Positions 26,095 to 34,487 of a stretch of DNA of 64,000 nt are shown one piece after another. The DNA lies in assembly GCA_963818725.1 (NCBI GenBank), contig CAWFTU010000014.1:744001-808000 (forward strand). Direction: 5' to 3'. Below the pieces are notes generated by a model. That model saw only the letters and a program-made list of their open reading frames with translations. It made no database searches and had not been told where the DNA came from. Positions within the stretch are counted from its first letter, which is position 1. Each line of letters opens with the position of its first letter. The position numbers and the translations under genes were made by a program. This DNA is from DATFDN01 sp963818725 (GTDB lineage Bacteria > Pseudomonadota > Alphaproteobacteria > Acetobacterales > Acetobacteraceae).

Positions 26095-26573
26095 CGCGAT
26101 ACCCGGTCCTGACCGGTCATGCCCCGGTCTTCCTCATCCTCCCGGGCGGGTCCGGGCGTCGCCAGCTTGGGCCGGCGCCGGCCGAATAATTCCAGTCGAA
26201 GCGAGACCAGGTCGAAGCCTAGCCGCCTGGCGATTGTCTGCATCAGCAGTTCATGCTCCGGGTCTTGGAACTCGATCACCTTTCCCGTCTCGACATCGAT
26301 GAGGTGATAGTGGTTGCCATGCTCGGTCGGCTCGTAGCGGGCGCGGCCGCCACCGAAATCCCGCCTTTCCAATATGCCCTTCTCCTCAAGCAGGCGGACG
26401 GTCCGGTAGACGGTGGCGATCGAGATTCGGTTGTCCAACGCCGTGGCCCGGCGATACAGCTCCTCCACGTCCGGGTGGTCGGCGGCCTCGGACAGCACCC
26501 GCGCGATGACCCGACGCTGGCCGGTCATCTTCAGGCCCTGTTCTATGCACAGGCGCTCGATGCGCGATTCCAT
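26091..26573 (-). CDS. Fur/Mur-family metal-responsive regulator
   Basis: 160 residues. The N-terminal winged helix (GLKMTGQRRVIARVLSEAADHPDVEELYRRA ... ISIATVYRTVRLLEEKGIL region) and the dimer/metal domain (NHYHLIDVETGKVIEFQDPEHE) identify the Fur superfamily. It lacks the C-terminal CxxC zinc pair and the usual HHDH has become HGNHYH, as in many alphaproteobacterial Fur/Mur proteins that respond to manganese or iron. The start at 26573 skips six poorly conserved codons. It is the first gene of a fur-olsB-lnt operon. Confidence 0.88.
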   Translation of the reverse strand: MESRIERLCIEQGLKMTGQRRVIARVLSEAADHPDVEELYRRATALDNRISIATVYRTVRLLEEKGILERRDFGGGRARYEPTEHGNHYHLIDVETGKVIEFQDPEHELLMQTIARRLGFDLVSLRLELFGRRRPKLATPGPAREDEEDRGMTGQDRVSR

Positions 26574-26676
26574 CCGACCCCTCGCCTGCACCTAGCCGAT
26601 CCCGGGCGACCCTGTCCAATGGACGCCAGCGAAACGCTTTCGGTCCTGCCCGGCACGCTCCGGCAGGTTCAGGCCG

Positions 26677-27090
26677 CTATTTCCGGGTGCTGCGCGGCTT
26701 GGTGCCCAAGCCAATCTTCTTGGCCAGCGAGGAGCGATGGCGGGCGTAACTGGGCGCCACCATCGGATAATCGGGCGCAAGTCCCCAACGGTCGCGATAT
26801 TGCTCAGGCGACATGTTGTAGGCAGCCTTCAGGTGCCGCTTCAACATTTTCAGCTTTTTGCCATCCTCAAGGCAAATGATGTAGTCCGCGAAAACGGACC
26901 GCTTCACAGGAACCGCGGGCTGCGGCCGCTCCGGTTCCTGTGGCTCTCGGCCCACGCCGGCCAAGGTCCTGTACACCTCCTGTATAAGCGAGGGCAGCGC
27001 ATCCGGGGATACCGGATTGTTCGAGACGTGGGCGGCGACGATCTGCGCTGTGAGGCCGAGCACATTCGTATTTGCTGGATTTTCGGCCAT
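26677..27090 (-). CDS. mucR: MucR/Ros-family transcriptional regulator
   Basis: 137 residues from ATG 27090 (AAGGG 6 bases upstream; an ATG at 27126 is an alternative with GGAGG further away). N-terminal helical oligomerisation part VLGLTAQIVAAHVSNN, then the zinc-finger DNA-binding domain DYIICLEDGKKLKMLKRHLKAAYNMSPEQYRDRWGL and YPMVAPSYARHRSSLAKKIGLG. MucR proteins are nucleoid-associated repressors in alphaproteobacteria, binding AT-rich T-A-step sites. The AT-rich 105-bp gap upstream, shared with tusA, is a plausible autoregulatory target. Confidence 0.92.
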   Translation of the reverse strand: MAENPANTNVLGLTAQIVAAHVSNNPVSPDALPSLIQEVYRTLAGVGREPQEPERPQPAVPVKRSVFADYIICLEDGKKLKMLKRHLKAAYNMSPEQYRDRWGLAPDYPMVAPSYARHRSSLAKKIGLGTKPRSTRK

Positions 27091-27195
27091 TGGAAGCCCT
27101 TCGGATTTCAGATTCGGAAAACCCATCTAGCGAACGACCTCCCGTTTCACAATATGTATTTGTGTCATGTAGTAGTGCCTGAGTATACGTGCGCC

Positions 27196-27426
27196 ATGAT
27201 AGCCGACCAGGAACTCGACATCACCAGCGAAGTCTGCCCGATGACCTTCGTGCGTACTCGGCTCGCGCTGGATCGGCTCGCGCCAGGCCAGACCCTGCTC
27301 GTCAAGTTGCGCGGCAGCGAACCCGTGCTCAACGTGCCCCGCGCCGCCATCGAACAGGGCCATCAGGTCATGCGACAGGAGACGGGCGCCGACGGGGTCA
27401 CCCGCTTGTTGTTGCGGCGGGGCTGA
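27196..27426 (+). CDS. TusA-family sulfurtransferase
   Basis: 76 residues with the one-domain TusA/SirA fold: DITSEVCPMTFVRTRLALDRL (Cys near residue 14, CPM in place of CPxP), LVKLRGSEPVLNVPRAAIEQGH, and a basic C-terminus. It likely relays persulfide sulfur for tRNA or cofactor synthesis. Its last 29 bases overlap the 3' end of convergent rimI, and it is divergent from mucR. Confidence 0.85.
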   Translation: MIADQELDITSEVCPMTFVRTRLALDRLAPGQTLLVKLRGSEPVLNVPRAAIEQGHQVMRQETGADGVTRLLLRRG

Positions 27427-27841
27427 GCCGCAGCGCCAGCACGAGCGCGTCGCTGCCGTCGGCATAGTAGGAGCGCCGGTGCCCGACCTGCCGGAAACCG
27501 GCCGCCTCGTACAGCGCGCGGGCGGCCGTGTTGCGCGCCGAGACCTCCAGGAACAAGGTGGCGCCGCCGTTCGCGGCCGCTTCCGTGATCGTGGCCCGTA
27601 GCAGGGCCATGCCAATGCCCCGCCGGCGTGCGGGCAGGGCGACGGCGAGGGTCAGGATTTCGGCCTCGCCCGCGGCAAGGCGGGCCAGCACCAGTCCGGC
27701 ACCCGGGTGCAAGAAGCCAAACACGCCGGGCAGCTCTAGCTGGCGCGCGAACGCGGCCGCGTCCCAGGCTTCCGCGTCGCTGAAGGCGCTAGCATGGATC
27801 GCGGCCAAGGCCACGGCGTGAGCCGGGTGGGCCCGGATCAT
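27398..27841 (-). CDS. rimI: ribosomal-protein-alanine N-acetyltransferase-like GNAT
   Basis: 147 residues from the ATG overlapping the tsaB stop. GNAT motifs: LTLAVALPARRRGIGMALLRATI (acetyl-CoA pyrophosphate loop R-R-G-I-G), LFLEVSARNTAARALYEAAGFRQVG and the closing RRSYYADGSDALVLALRL. The tsaB-rimI pairing is the classical context for RimI. The longer upstream frame overlaps tsaB and is not coding. Confidence 0.9.
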   Translation of the reverse strand: MIRAHPAHAVALAAIHASAFSDAEAWDAAAFARQLELPGVFGFLHPGAGLVLARLAAGEAEILTLAVALPARRRGIGMALLRATITEAAANGGATLFLEVSARNTAARALYEAAGFRQVGHRRSYYADGSDALVLALRLSPAATTSG

Positions 27842-28494
27842 TCCGTCGGGGCCGGGCGTAGCCCGCCGACCGGCGGGCGCACCGCGGGTGGATCGACATA
27901 GAGCGGTTGGGTCGGCCGGGCCGGTAGCACACCCGTCCGGCGGTCGCGCGCCGCGCGCGCGATGCCGCGCGGCTCGAGCAGACACTGCGGCGCGGTCAGC
28001 ACATCGGCCCCGCGCGCGGCAAGCCGGGCCGCGACAGCCGAGGCCGCGTCGCCTGCCAGGGCGAGCGGGCCGCAGGGCATCGGGAGTTCATCGAGTGCGA
28101 AGACCCGCATGTCGCCCCCTCTGTCGAGGAACACCCGGCCACGGCGGTTGTCGATGGCGACCCAGAGCTGGCGGCCGAGCGGGGCGGGTCGCGCCGCCAC
28201 CAGGGCCTCCGGCACTGTCACCCCGATCACGGCGACGCGTCCAGCAAGCCCAATTCCGTGCGCCAGCGCGAGAGCGGCGCGAATGCCCGTGAAGCTGCCA
28301 GGGCCAAGCGTGACCGCGACCAAGCCGAGCGCCGTCGCCGACACGCCGGCTTCGGCCAGCACCGCTTCCGCCATGCTCGCCAGCAACCCGGCCCCGCGCG
28401 CCGTGTCGCGCACATCCTCGGCGACGAGGCGATCGTCGTCCAGCACGGAGGCCGAAACGCGAGCCAGGGCGCCATCGAGCGTCAAGGCCAGCAT
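27838..28494 (-). CDS. tsaB: tRNA threonylcarbamoyladenosine synthesis protein TsaB
   Basis: Partner of TsaD in making t6A37 on tRNA. 218 residues of ASKHA fold: LALTLDGALARVSASVL at the start, then LVAVTLGPGSFTGIRAALALAHGIGLA, the TsaB hallmark, and LWVAIDNRRGRVFLDR. The C-terminus is Pro-rich and less conserved. It is followed with a 4-base ATGA overlap by rimI. Confidence 0.92.
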   Translation of the reverse strand: MLALTLDGALARVSASVLDDDRLVAEDVRDTARGAGLLASMAEAVLAEAGVSATALGLVAVTLGPGSFTGIRAALALAHGIGLAGRVAVIGVTVPEALVAARPAPLGRQLWVAIDNRRGRVFLDRGGDMRVFALDELPMPCGPLALAGDAASAVAARLAARGADVLTAPQCLLEPRGIARAARDRRTGVLPARPTQPLYVDPPAVRPPVGGLRPAPTE

Positions 28495-28506
28495 CGGTCC
28501 GCCAAG

Positions 28507-29091
28507 TCAGAGAAGAACGCAGGCCTCGTCGAAGCTGAGACGGGGCGAGCGGGCATACAGGCCAGCGGGGTCGCCACGGCCAAGACTGCAAAGGAAGTTC
28601 GATCGCCACCCGTACGAGCGCAGGAACACCTCGTCGACCTTGTCGTTGTCGAAGCCCGACATCGGCCCGACATCCAGGCCCAGGGCGCGCACCGCCAGCA
28701 TGAAATAGGCGCCTTGCAGCGTGCCGTTGCGGAACGCCGTGGTGGCCGCCAGCGCTTCGTTGCTCGTGAACCAGCTCTGCGCGTCCGGATTGTGGGGAAA
28801 GAGCTGAGGCAGCTTCTCATAGAAGCGCGGGTCGTAGGCGATGATCGCCACCACCGGCGCGCTCATTGTCTTCTCAAGATTGCCCGATGACAGCGCGGGG
28901 GCGAGACGCTGCTTCGCCTCTGGGGTGCGCAGGAACAGGAAGCGCGCCGGCGAGGAGTTGGCCGAGGTCGGCCCCATGCAGGCGATGGCATAGATCTCGC
29001 GCAATGTGTCATCCGACACGGGCTCGTCGCGCCAAGCGTTGTGCGAGCGAGCGGCGCGGAACAGCGTGTCGAGGGACTCGTCGGACAGCAT
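28507..29091 (-). CDS. RutE/HadB-type nitroreductase-family reductase
   Basis: 194 residues of the nitroreductase fold closest to malonic semialdehyde reductase RutE: FRAARSHNAWRDEPVSDDTL, GPTSANSSPARFLFLRTPEAK, GNLEKTMSAPVVAIIAYDP, FRNGTLQGAYFMLAVRALGLDVGPMSGFD and RSPRLSFDEACVLL. It uses FMN and NAD(P)H. No rut genes are nearby, so it may act more broadly on quinones, nitro compounds or aldehydes. Its ATG overlaps the stop of the NifU-like gene (TGATG). Confidence 0.85.
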   Translation of the reverse strand: MLSDESLDTLFRAARSHNAWRDEPVSDDTLREIYAIACMGPTSANSSPARFLFLRTPEAKQRLAPALSSGNLEKTMSAPVVAIIAYDPRFYEKLPQLFPHNPDAQSWFTSNEALAATTAFRNGTLQGAYFMLAVRALGLDVGPMSGFDNDKVDEVFLRSYGWRSNFLCSLGRGDPAGLYARSPRLSFDEACVLL

Positions 29092-29651
29092 CACAGGTCA
29101 ACCTGTTCCACGGCCACGACTTCAGGCACGTAGTGACGCAGCATGTTCTCGATGCCGTGCTTCAGCGTCGCGCTGGAGGAGGGGCAGCCGGAGCACGCGC
29201 CCTGCATGTGCAGCCGCACCACGCCGTCCCTGTAGCCGCGGAACACGATGTCGCCGCCGTCGCCGGCCACCGCCGGGCGCACGCGCGTGTCGAGCAGCTC
29301 GCGAATCTGCTCCACGATCTCCTGGTCCTCGGGCCGGATGTCCTCCTCGGCGGCCGTGTCCACCTCACCCTCGATCACCGGACGGTTGGCGACGAAGTGG
29401 TCCATCAACGCCGCCAGAACCTGCGGCTTGAGCTGCTGCCAGGAGACCGCGTCGGTCTTGGTCACAGTCACGAAGTCGCTGCCGAGGAACACGCGAGCAA
29501 CCCCTGGCAGGTCGAACAGCGCCGCGGCCAGCGGGCTTCGTCCGGCGCTGCTAGCGGACGCGAAATCGGCGGTGCCGGACTGCATGACCCACCGCCCCGG
29601 CAGGAACTTGAGGGTCGCGGGATTGGGCGTGCCTTCGGTTTCGATGAACAT
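29091..29651 (-). CDS. NifU-like Fe-S scaffold protein
   Basis: 186 residues. The N-terminal domain (TEGTPNPATLKFLPGRWVM ... VTVTKTDAVSWQQLKPQVL) is the Nfu_N type. The C-terminal NifU domain has VEQIRELLDTRVRPAVAGDGGDI and the cluster-binding CxxC in MQGACSGCPSSSATLKHGIE. It receives and delivers [4Fe-4S] clusters. Coupled by TGATG overlap to the RutE-like gene. Confidence 0.92.
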   Translation of the reverse strand: MFIETEGTPNPATLKFLPGRWVMQSGTADFASASSAGRSPLAAALFDLPGVARVFLGSDFVTVTKTDAVSWQQLKPQVLAALMDHFVANRPVIEGEVDTAAEEDIRPEDQEIVEQIRELLDTRVRPAVAGDGGDIVFRGYRDGVVRLHMQGACSGCPSSSATLKHGIENMLRHYVPEVVAVEQVDL

Positions 29652-29879
29652 GGCGGGCCTTGAAGATCGGGTGAGAATGTGGACCGGTTCGGTCCTGTCA
29701 CCGCTACATCGGTCCAAACGCATGTCGGCGCAAGGGGCGGACCGGTGGCCGAAACGCGGTTCGGGCGGAGGCCCGCCGCTGTCGCAAAGGCCTCGCCGTC
29801 GATGTGAGCTCCGTCACCTGCTGGATCGCCGGGCTCTGGTAGGCATCGCTGCCCACACCGTCGAAAGGAGAATCGTATC
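29652..29879. other. divergent intergenic region
   Basis: 228 bases between the NifU-like gene and the small secreted-protein gene. GAAAGGAG precedes the ATG at 29880. No palindrome or convincing promoter pair was found. Confidence 0.4.
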
Positions 29880-30155
29880 ATGGATGAAAAGAAACAATGG
29901 CTGGCCAGGGCCAAGGGCGTCGCGACCGTCGCCGCCTTGCTCACGGCGGTCGGCAGCGCAGCCGCCCTGGCGCAGGGCGCTCCGCCTGGCTCCCCGTCCT
30001 GGGGTAGCTGGCCAGGTCCCGTCGCTTTGGGGCAGGGGGGAGTGAGCGTGCCCAAGCCGAGCACTGTGCCATCCAGCAAGCCTGGGAGCGTGGCCCGATG
30101 GAACGGACCTGCACCCGTCGCCAGCAATCCTGCTCGGTATGACCGCCGGAGCTAG
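29880..30155 (+). CDS. small exported hypothetical protein, 91 aa
   Basis: A basic N-terminus (MDEKKQWLARAKG) and a hydrophobic core (VATVAALLTAVGSAAALA) ending in AQG make a signal peptide cleaved near residue 32. The mature 60 residues are Pro/Gly/Ser-rich (GAPPGSPSWGSWPGPV) with no Cys. No family is recognised. A perfect hairpin follows the stop. Confidence 0.6.
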   Translation: MDEKKQWLARAKGVATVAALLTAVGSAAALAQGAPPGSPSWGSWPGPVALGQGGVSVPKPSTVPSSKPGSVARWNGPAPVASNPARYDRRS

Positions 30156-30161
30156 CGAGAG

Positions 30162-30190
30162 ATGCTGACCCTTGATTGAAGGGTCAGCAT
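30162..30190. terminator. bidirectional hairpin terminator
   Basis: A 12-bp perfect stem (30162-30173 with 30179-30190, arm ATGCTGACCCTT, loop GATTG) lies between convergent genes (the small secreted protein and DUF2474). There is only a short T-rich tail on either side. Confidence 0.65.
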
Positions 30191-30204
30191 TCTCCCGATG
30201 ACGG

Positions 30205-30303
30205 TCACATTCCCAAGACTCGCCGGATGACCAGGGCCAGCACCGCGAGTGCCGCGACGCTGCCGGCGTATAGGGCAACAAACCACAAAAGGCGCCGCGC
30301 CAT
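30205..30303 (-). CDS. DUF2474 small membrane subunit of the bd oxidase
   Basis: 32 residues, MARRLLWFVALYAGSVAALA then a second hydrophobic stretch and RRVLGM: one membrane helix with basic ends. Its ATG overlaps the cydB stop (TGATG). DUF2474 proteins follow cioB/cydB and fill the place that CydX occupies in E. coli. It is easily missed because it is so short. Confidence 0.87.
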   Translation of the reverse strand: MARRLLWFVALYAGSVAALAVLALVIRRVLGM

Positions 30304-31313
30304 CAGTGGTAATGCTCGTCGGGACGGACCTTGCCGCGAAAGACCCAGTAGGCGTACCCCGTGTAGGTCAGGATAATCGGGATCAGGAACACCGTGCCCA
30401 CCAGCAGGAAAAGCTGGGAGGCGGGCGGCGCGGCCGCGTCCCAGACTGTGAGGGAGGGCGGCACGATCAGCGGCCAGAAGCTGATGCCAAGGCCCGCATA
30501 GCTCAGAATGAACCAGGCCTGTACGCAAAGGAACGGGCTGAGGTGCTCCTTGCGGGCGAGCCCGCGCCAGAACCGCCAGGCGACGAGCGCGACCAGGATC
30601 GGGACCGGGCCGGTGAGCACGATGCCCGGATAGCCGAACCACTTGCCCGACATCGTCGGGTTGATCATCGGCGTCCACAGGCTCACCACCACCATGGTCG
30701 CGAGCAGCAGGACCGCCAGCAGGCTGGCGTAGCGGCGGCACCGGCGCTGCAAGGCGCCCTCGGTGCGCCAGATCAGCCAGCAGCTGCCTTGCAGGGCGTA
30801 GCCGACGACGAGGGAAAGACCGCAGAGCACGGTAAAGCCGGTCAGCCAGTCCAGCCAACCCCCGGCATAGGCGCGGTCCTCGATCCGGATGCCCTGGAGC
30901 AGGCCCCCGAGGGACAGGCCTTGGCAGAACGCGGCGAGTGTCGAACCAGCGAGGAAGGCGCGGTCCCACCAGAGGCGGCTGACCGCGCGGCGGGCGCGGA
31001 ACCGGAACTCGAACGCGACGCCGCGAAACACCAGCGACAGCAGCATGGCGATCATAATCGGGTAGAGCGCGGGCAGGATGATCGAGTACGCCAGCGGAAA
31101 CACCGCGAGCAGCCCGCCGCCGCCCATCACCAGCCAGGTCTCGTTGCCATCCCAGATGGGCGCGATCGAGTTCACCATCACGTCGCGGTCGCCGCCGTTG
31201 TGCTCCACGGCGAACAGGATGCCGACGCCAAGGTCGAATCCGTCGAGCAGCACGTAGGCAAGGACCGCGAAGGCGATGAGCCCGGCCCAGACGGGCGGGA
31301 GCCACGTCGCCAC
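30303..31313 (-). CDS. cydB: bd-type quinol oxidase subunit II (CioB/CydB)
   Basis: 336 residues with eight to nine membrane helices. LPPVWAGLIAFAVLAYVLLDGFDLGVGIL is the standard N-terminal helix, followed by NSIAPIWDGNETWLVMGGGGLLAVFP. The C-terminus is IPIILTYTGYAYWVFRGKV. It forms the heterodimer with CydA that reduces O2 with quinol at the inner membrane. It starts 3 bases after the cydA stop. Confidence 0.93.
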   Translation of the reverse strand: MATWLPPVWAGLIAFAVLAYVLLDGFDLGVGILFAVEHNGGDRDVMVNSIAPIWDGNETWLVMGGGGLLAVFPLAYSIILPALYPIMIAMLLSLVFRGVAFEFRFRARRAVSRLWWDRAFLAGSTLAAFCQGLSLGGLLQGIRIEDRAYAGGWLDWLTGFTVLCGLSLVVGYALQGSCWLIWRTEGALQRRCRRYASLLAVLLLATMVVVSLWTPMINPTMSGKWFGYPGIVLTGPVPILVALVAWRFWRGLARKEHLSPFLCVQAWFILSYAGLGISFWPLIVPPSLTVWDAAAPPASQLFLLVGTVFLIPIILTYTGYAYWVFRGKVRPDEHYH

Positions 31314-31316
31314 CGC

Positions 31317-32729
31317 CTACTCTCCAGCCGCTGGCGCGGGTGCGCCGGCAACGGCGGGCATCGGCGTGATCCCGGCGGTGCGCACCGGAACGCCGCTCGG
31401 CGGCCCGGCCTCGCCCGTCACCGGCGGACGCGCCATCAGGCGCAGCAAGTAGAGGAACCCAGCTCCGAACACGATGAAATACACCACGACGAAAGCGGCG
31501 AGGGACGTGGCAACGGCGGGCAGGGCGATCGGCGACGCGCTGTCGACGGTGCGCAGCAGCCCATAGGCGGTGAAGGGTTGGCGACCAACCTCGGTCACGG
31601 TCCAGCCCGACAGCAGCGCCATGAATCCCGCCGGCCCCATGGCCAAGGCAGCGCGCCAGAGCAGGGGCGAGGCGAAGAGTCGTCGGCGAAACCGCTGCAC
31701 CAGGCTCCACCAGCCCAGCGCGATCATTGCCAGCCCCAGCCCGACCATGACCCGGAACGCCCAGAACACGTAGGGGACTGGCGGCCAGTTCTCGCGCGGG
31801 AACTCGTTCAGCCCGCGCACCGCGCCGTTCCAGCTATGGGTGACGATCATGGCGCCGCCGTGCGGGATCTCGACTGGGAAATCGACCCGGTCCTTCGCCG
31901 GGTCCGGCATCCCGAACAGCACCAGCGGCGAGCCGCGCGTCGTTTCGAAATCGCCCTCCATCGCCGCCACCTTGGCCGGCTGATACTGGGCAGTGTTCAG
32001 GCCCTGCGCGTCACCCGCGACAAGCTGCAACGGTGCCACGAGCGCGGCCATCCACATGGCCATCGAGAACATCGTGCGCGCCGCCTGGTTCTGATGGTCC
32101 CGCAGCAAGTGCCAGGCGCCGACCGCGCCTACGAGCAAGGCAACCGACAGATAGCAGGCCAGCACCATGTGGACGAAGCGATACGGGAAAGACGGGTTGA
32201 AGATCACGTCCCAATAGTTCGCGGGCAGAAACCGCCCGTCCGGCGCGATCGTGTAGCCGGCCGGGGTCTGCATCCAGGAATTGGCGGCGAGAATCCAGAA
32301 CGCGCTCATCAGCGTGCCCGCCGCGACGCAGCACGTCGCGAAGAAATGCAGGCGCGGCCCGACGCGCTTCTGGCCGAACAGCATCACGCCGAGGAAGCCC
32401 GCTTCCAGGAAGAAGGCCGTCAGCACCTCATAGCCCATGAGGGGCCCGATCACGGGACCGACGCGGTCGGAGAAACGTCCCCAGTTGGTGCCGAACTCGT
32501 AGGACATGACCAAGCCGGAGACGACGCCCATGGCGAAGCCGACGGCGAATATCTTCAACCAGTAATTATAGAGGTCGTGGTAGACTTGCCGACCGGTGCG
32601 CAGCCACAAGCCCTCGAGCACCATGAGATAGCTCGCGAGTCCGATGGAGAACGCCGGCAGGATGATGTGCAGGCCGACCGTGAACGCGAACTGCGCGCGC
32701 GCCAGGATGATTGCGTCGGACACCTGCAC
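31317..32729 (-). CDS. cydA: bd-type quinol oxidase subunit I (CioA/CydA)
   Basis: 470 residues. Early helix with the heme b595 ligand region ARAQFAFTVGLHIILPA, SYEFGTNWGRF, then WMQTPAGYTI, heme b558 ligands in the middle helices, and GWTVTEVGRQPF near 385. The Q-loop is short, typical of cyanide-insensitive (CIO) oxidases. GTG start at 32729, though a GTG at 32723 has GGAGGG at a better distance (6 bases) and may be the true start. The C-terminus is a Pro/Ala-rich tail. It is followed by cydB and DUF2474 as one operon; an ACT-like gene precedes it by 42 bases. Confidence 0.94.
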   Translation of the reverse strand: MQVSDAIILARAQFAFTVGLHIILPAFSIGLASYLMVLEGLWLRTGRQVYHDLYNYWLKIFAVGFAMGVVSGLVMSYEFGTNWGRFSDRVGPVIGPLMGYEVLTAFFLEAGFLGVMLFGQKRVGPRLHFFATCCVAAGTLMSAFWILAANSWMQTPAGYTIAPDGRFLPANYWDVIFNPSFPYRFVHMVLACYLSVALLVGAVGAWHLLRDHQNQAARTMFSMAMWMAALVAPLQLVAGDAQGLNTAQYQPAKVAAMEGDFETTRGSPLVLFGMPDPAKDRVDFPVEIPHGGAMIVTHSWNGAVRGLNEFPRENWPPVPYVFWAFRVMVGLGLAMIALGWWSLVQRFRRRLFASPLLWRAALAMGPAGFMALLSGWTVTEVGRQPFTAYGLLRTVDSASPIALPAVATSLAAFVVVYFIVFGAGFLYLLRLMARPPVTGEAGPPSGVPVRTAGITPMPAVAGAPAPAAGE

Positions 32730-32771
32730 CCCTCCAGCCCTTGCGTCAGGCTATATAGGGATGCCGCGGAT

Positions 32772-33053
32772 TTAGGCGACCCGGCGCAAATCTGTCCGGC
32801 GCACGAGGACCACGGAACGTACGCCGACCACTTGGCGCAGATTGCCTTCGATCAGATGAACCTCGGCGGCCGGCGCCGCCTCGAGCGCCACCTCGACATG
32901 CATGGCGTCGGTGCCGCGATGCGACCACATGCGGTCCGGCACCAACGCGCGCCTGGCGAAGGGCGTTAGCAGCCGGGGCAGAAGGCCCGGATCGGGGTCG
33001 GCATCAAGCATGAAGCGCACGGCAACGGCGGGCGCGGCCTCGGAGTCAGACAT
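32772..33053 (-). CDS. small ACT-like domain protein
   Basis: 93 residues. RFMLDADPDPGLLPRLLTPF, MHVEVALEAAPAAEVHLIE and LRQVVGVRSVVLVRR follow the beta-alpha-beta-beta-alpha-beta order and length of IlvM/IlvN-type ACT modules, with an Arg-rich end. No catalytic large subunit is next to it. It lies upstream of cydA on the same strand and may be co-transcribed. Ligand and partner are unknown; the call is by fold pattern. Confidence 0.6.
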   Translation of the reverse strand: MSDSEAAPAVAVRFMLDADPDPGLLPRLLTPFARRALVPDRMWSHRGTDAMHVEVALEAAPAAEVHLIEGNLRQVVGVRSVVLVRRTDLRRVA

Positions 33054-33283
33054 GGGAGGGATATCCCTGGGAATGAGTGGAGCGAACGGATCGACCCGGC
33101 TGCTAGGCAGCCGGGCGTATAATTCGCGTTCCAGTCATCCGGAGCATCATATAGGAAGCGTAGCGCATAACCTTGCCGGACGCGAGTCCTCCAACGCCAA
33201 GCTTTGGTCACGCCATTGCTAGTGCAGGTCAGACTGGCCATGCCGCCACGCACGGCTTTTCCGGGGTGACGGCACGGCTGCAC

Positions 33284-34345
33284 TCAGCGCGTCCGCACAG
33301 CCGAATGTTGCGAATCAGGCCAGTTCAGCGGTGGCACCCGCGCAAGGGGGATCTGCCGCACCGACAACACGCCGTCGCGGACGCTGAACGGCGCGGTTAG
33401 CACCGGCGGACCGCCTCCCGGCGGGGTATCCGCCAGCAGCGACACCACGGCCTTCGCGGTCAGCGCGGCTGAGTCGGGGATGACGTGGTGCGCCGCGAGG
33501 ACATCCAGGGCCTGCGGCCAGCCTGTGATCCAGGCGGTTCCCTCCGCCATGGGTTGCAATGCCGCGTCCAGCGACGCCCGCGCTGTGGCGGAGGCGTCCA
33601 ACGGTCCCCATTGCAACGTGCCCTGCCGCAGCATCACCGTGCCGCCGGCGGCGCGCCACGCCTCCCCCCATGCGGCCGGAGCGTTCCCCTGGCCCACCGG
33701 GCCGCTGATCGCGGCCTCTCCGGCCACGGTCGCGATATGCTCTCCCAGCGGCCAAGGGCGGCCTGGCGGCAGGTCGATCCGCTGGACGTCGAAGGTGACG
33801 GCGAGCGCGCTGGAGGCTGCCGGCGCGCTGGGGTCCAGCTCGGAATGCGCGGTGGCCCGCCCGATCAGCGCGCCGGCCCCGCCCTGCGCGGGGCTCACTT
33901 GGACGCTCTCGGCGATCAGGTCCATCGGCCAGGGCGGCCCCGCGCGATCAAGCGGCACGACGCCCCTGAGGGTGCCGGTCAATGCCCATGCGGGGCCGCC
34001 AGGTCCGCCGAGGCGCTGCTCGCCCCCTGGTGTGACGACCAGGGCCGCCGGGTGAAACGGCGCCACCCCCAGTTCAAGGCTGGCCGCTTCCCAATGCACC
34101 TCAACCGGCAATTGCGGCACACCGCCAGCAACGCGCACGGGGGAGAGCTCGATGCCGGCGCTGATCGGCCATCCTGCCAGCCGCGACGCACCGACGCTCA
34201 CCGTCCAGCCCTCGGCCCGGCGGGCCGCCGTCCAGGCGGCGAACCCGGCCTCCACGCGCCGCGACAGCACGTACCACCAGGCGGTGTACCCGGCCGCGAG
34301 CAGCGCCAGGATCCCTAGCACCCCTAGCCCGAGCCGACGCCGCAT
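33284..34345 (-). CDS. DUF2125 exported protein
   Basis: 353 residues. N-terminal signal anchor (RLGLGVLGILALLAAGYTAWW) then GFAAWTAARRAEGWTVSVG, LAGWPISAGIELSPVRVAGG and a long beta-rich region, the DUF2125 pattern common in alphaproteobacteria. No enzyme motifs. I used the ATG at 34345; an ATG 10 codons upstream is possible. The 230-bp gap before it (33054-33283) holds nothing I recognise. Probably periplasmic and membrane-tethered; function unknown. Confidence 0.78.
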   Translation of the reverse strand: MRRRLGLGVLGILALLAAGYTAWWYVLSRRVEAGFAAWTAARRAEGWTVSVGASRLAGWPISAGIELSPVRVAGGVPQLPVEVHWEAASLELGVAPFHPAALVVTPGGEQRLGGPGGPAWALTGTLRGVVPLDRAGPPWPMDLIAESVQVSPAQGGAGALIGRATAHSELDPSAPAASSALAVTFDVQRIDLPPGRPWPLGEHIATVAGEAAISGPVGQGNAPAAWGEAWRAAGGTVMLRQGTLQWGPLDASATARASLDAALQPMAEGTAWITGWPQALDVLAAHHVIPDSAALTAKAVVSLLADTPPGGGPPVLTAPFSVRDGVLSVRQIPLARVPPLNWPDSQHSAVRTR

Positions 34346-34487
34346 CGCGACCCACCTCAACCCTTCATCCGCCAACTATCCCCACTAGCGCAGTGACAAC
34401 GTTCTCGTCTCAAAACAGGCATGAATACCCTTGCAGACCAATTACTTAGCATCGCACTGTCCCGCGGTCTTCACAATGCGTTGGGGC

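Noticed and set aside
30249..32969. A 906-codon plus-strand frame opposite cydAB
   Set aside because: Rich in Gln/His/Arg/Asp with no motifs; it mirrors the membrane-protein codons of cydA and cydB on the other strand.
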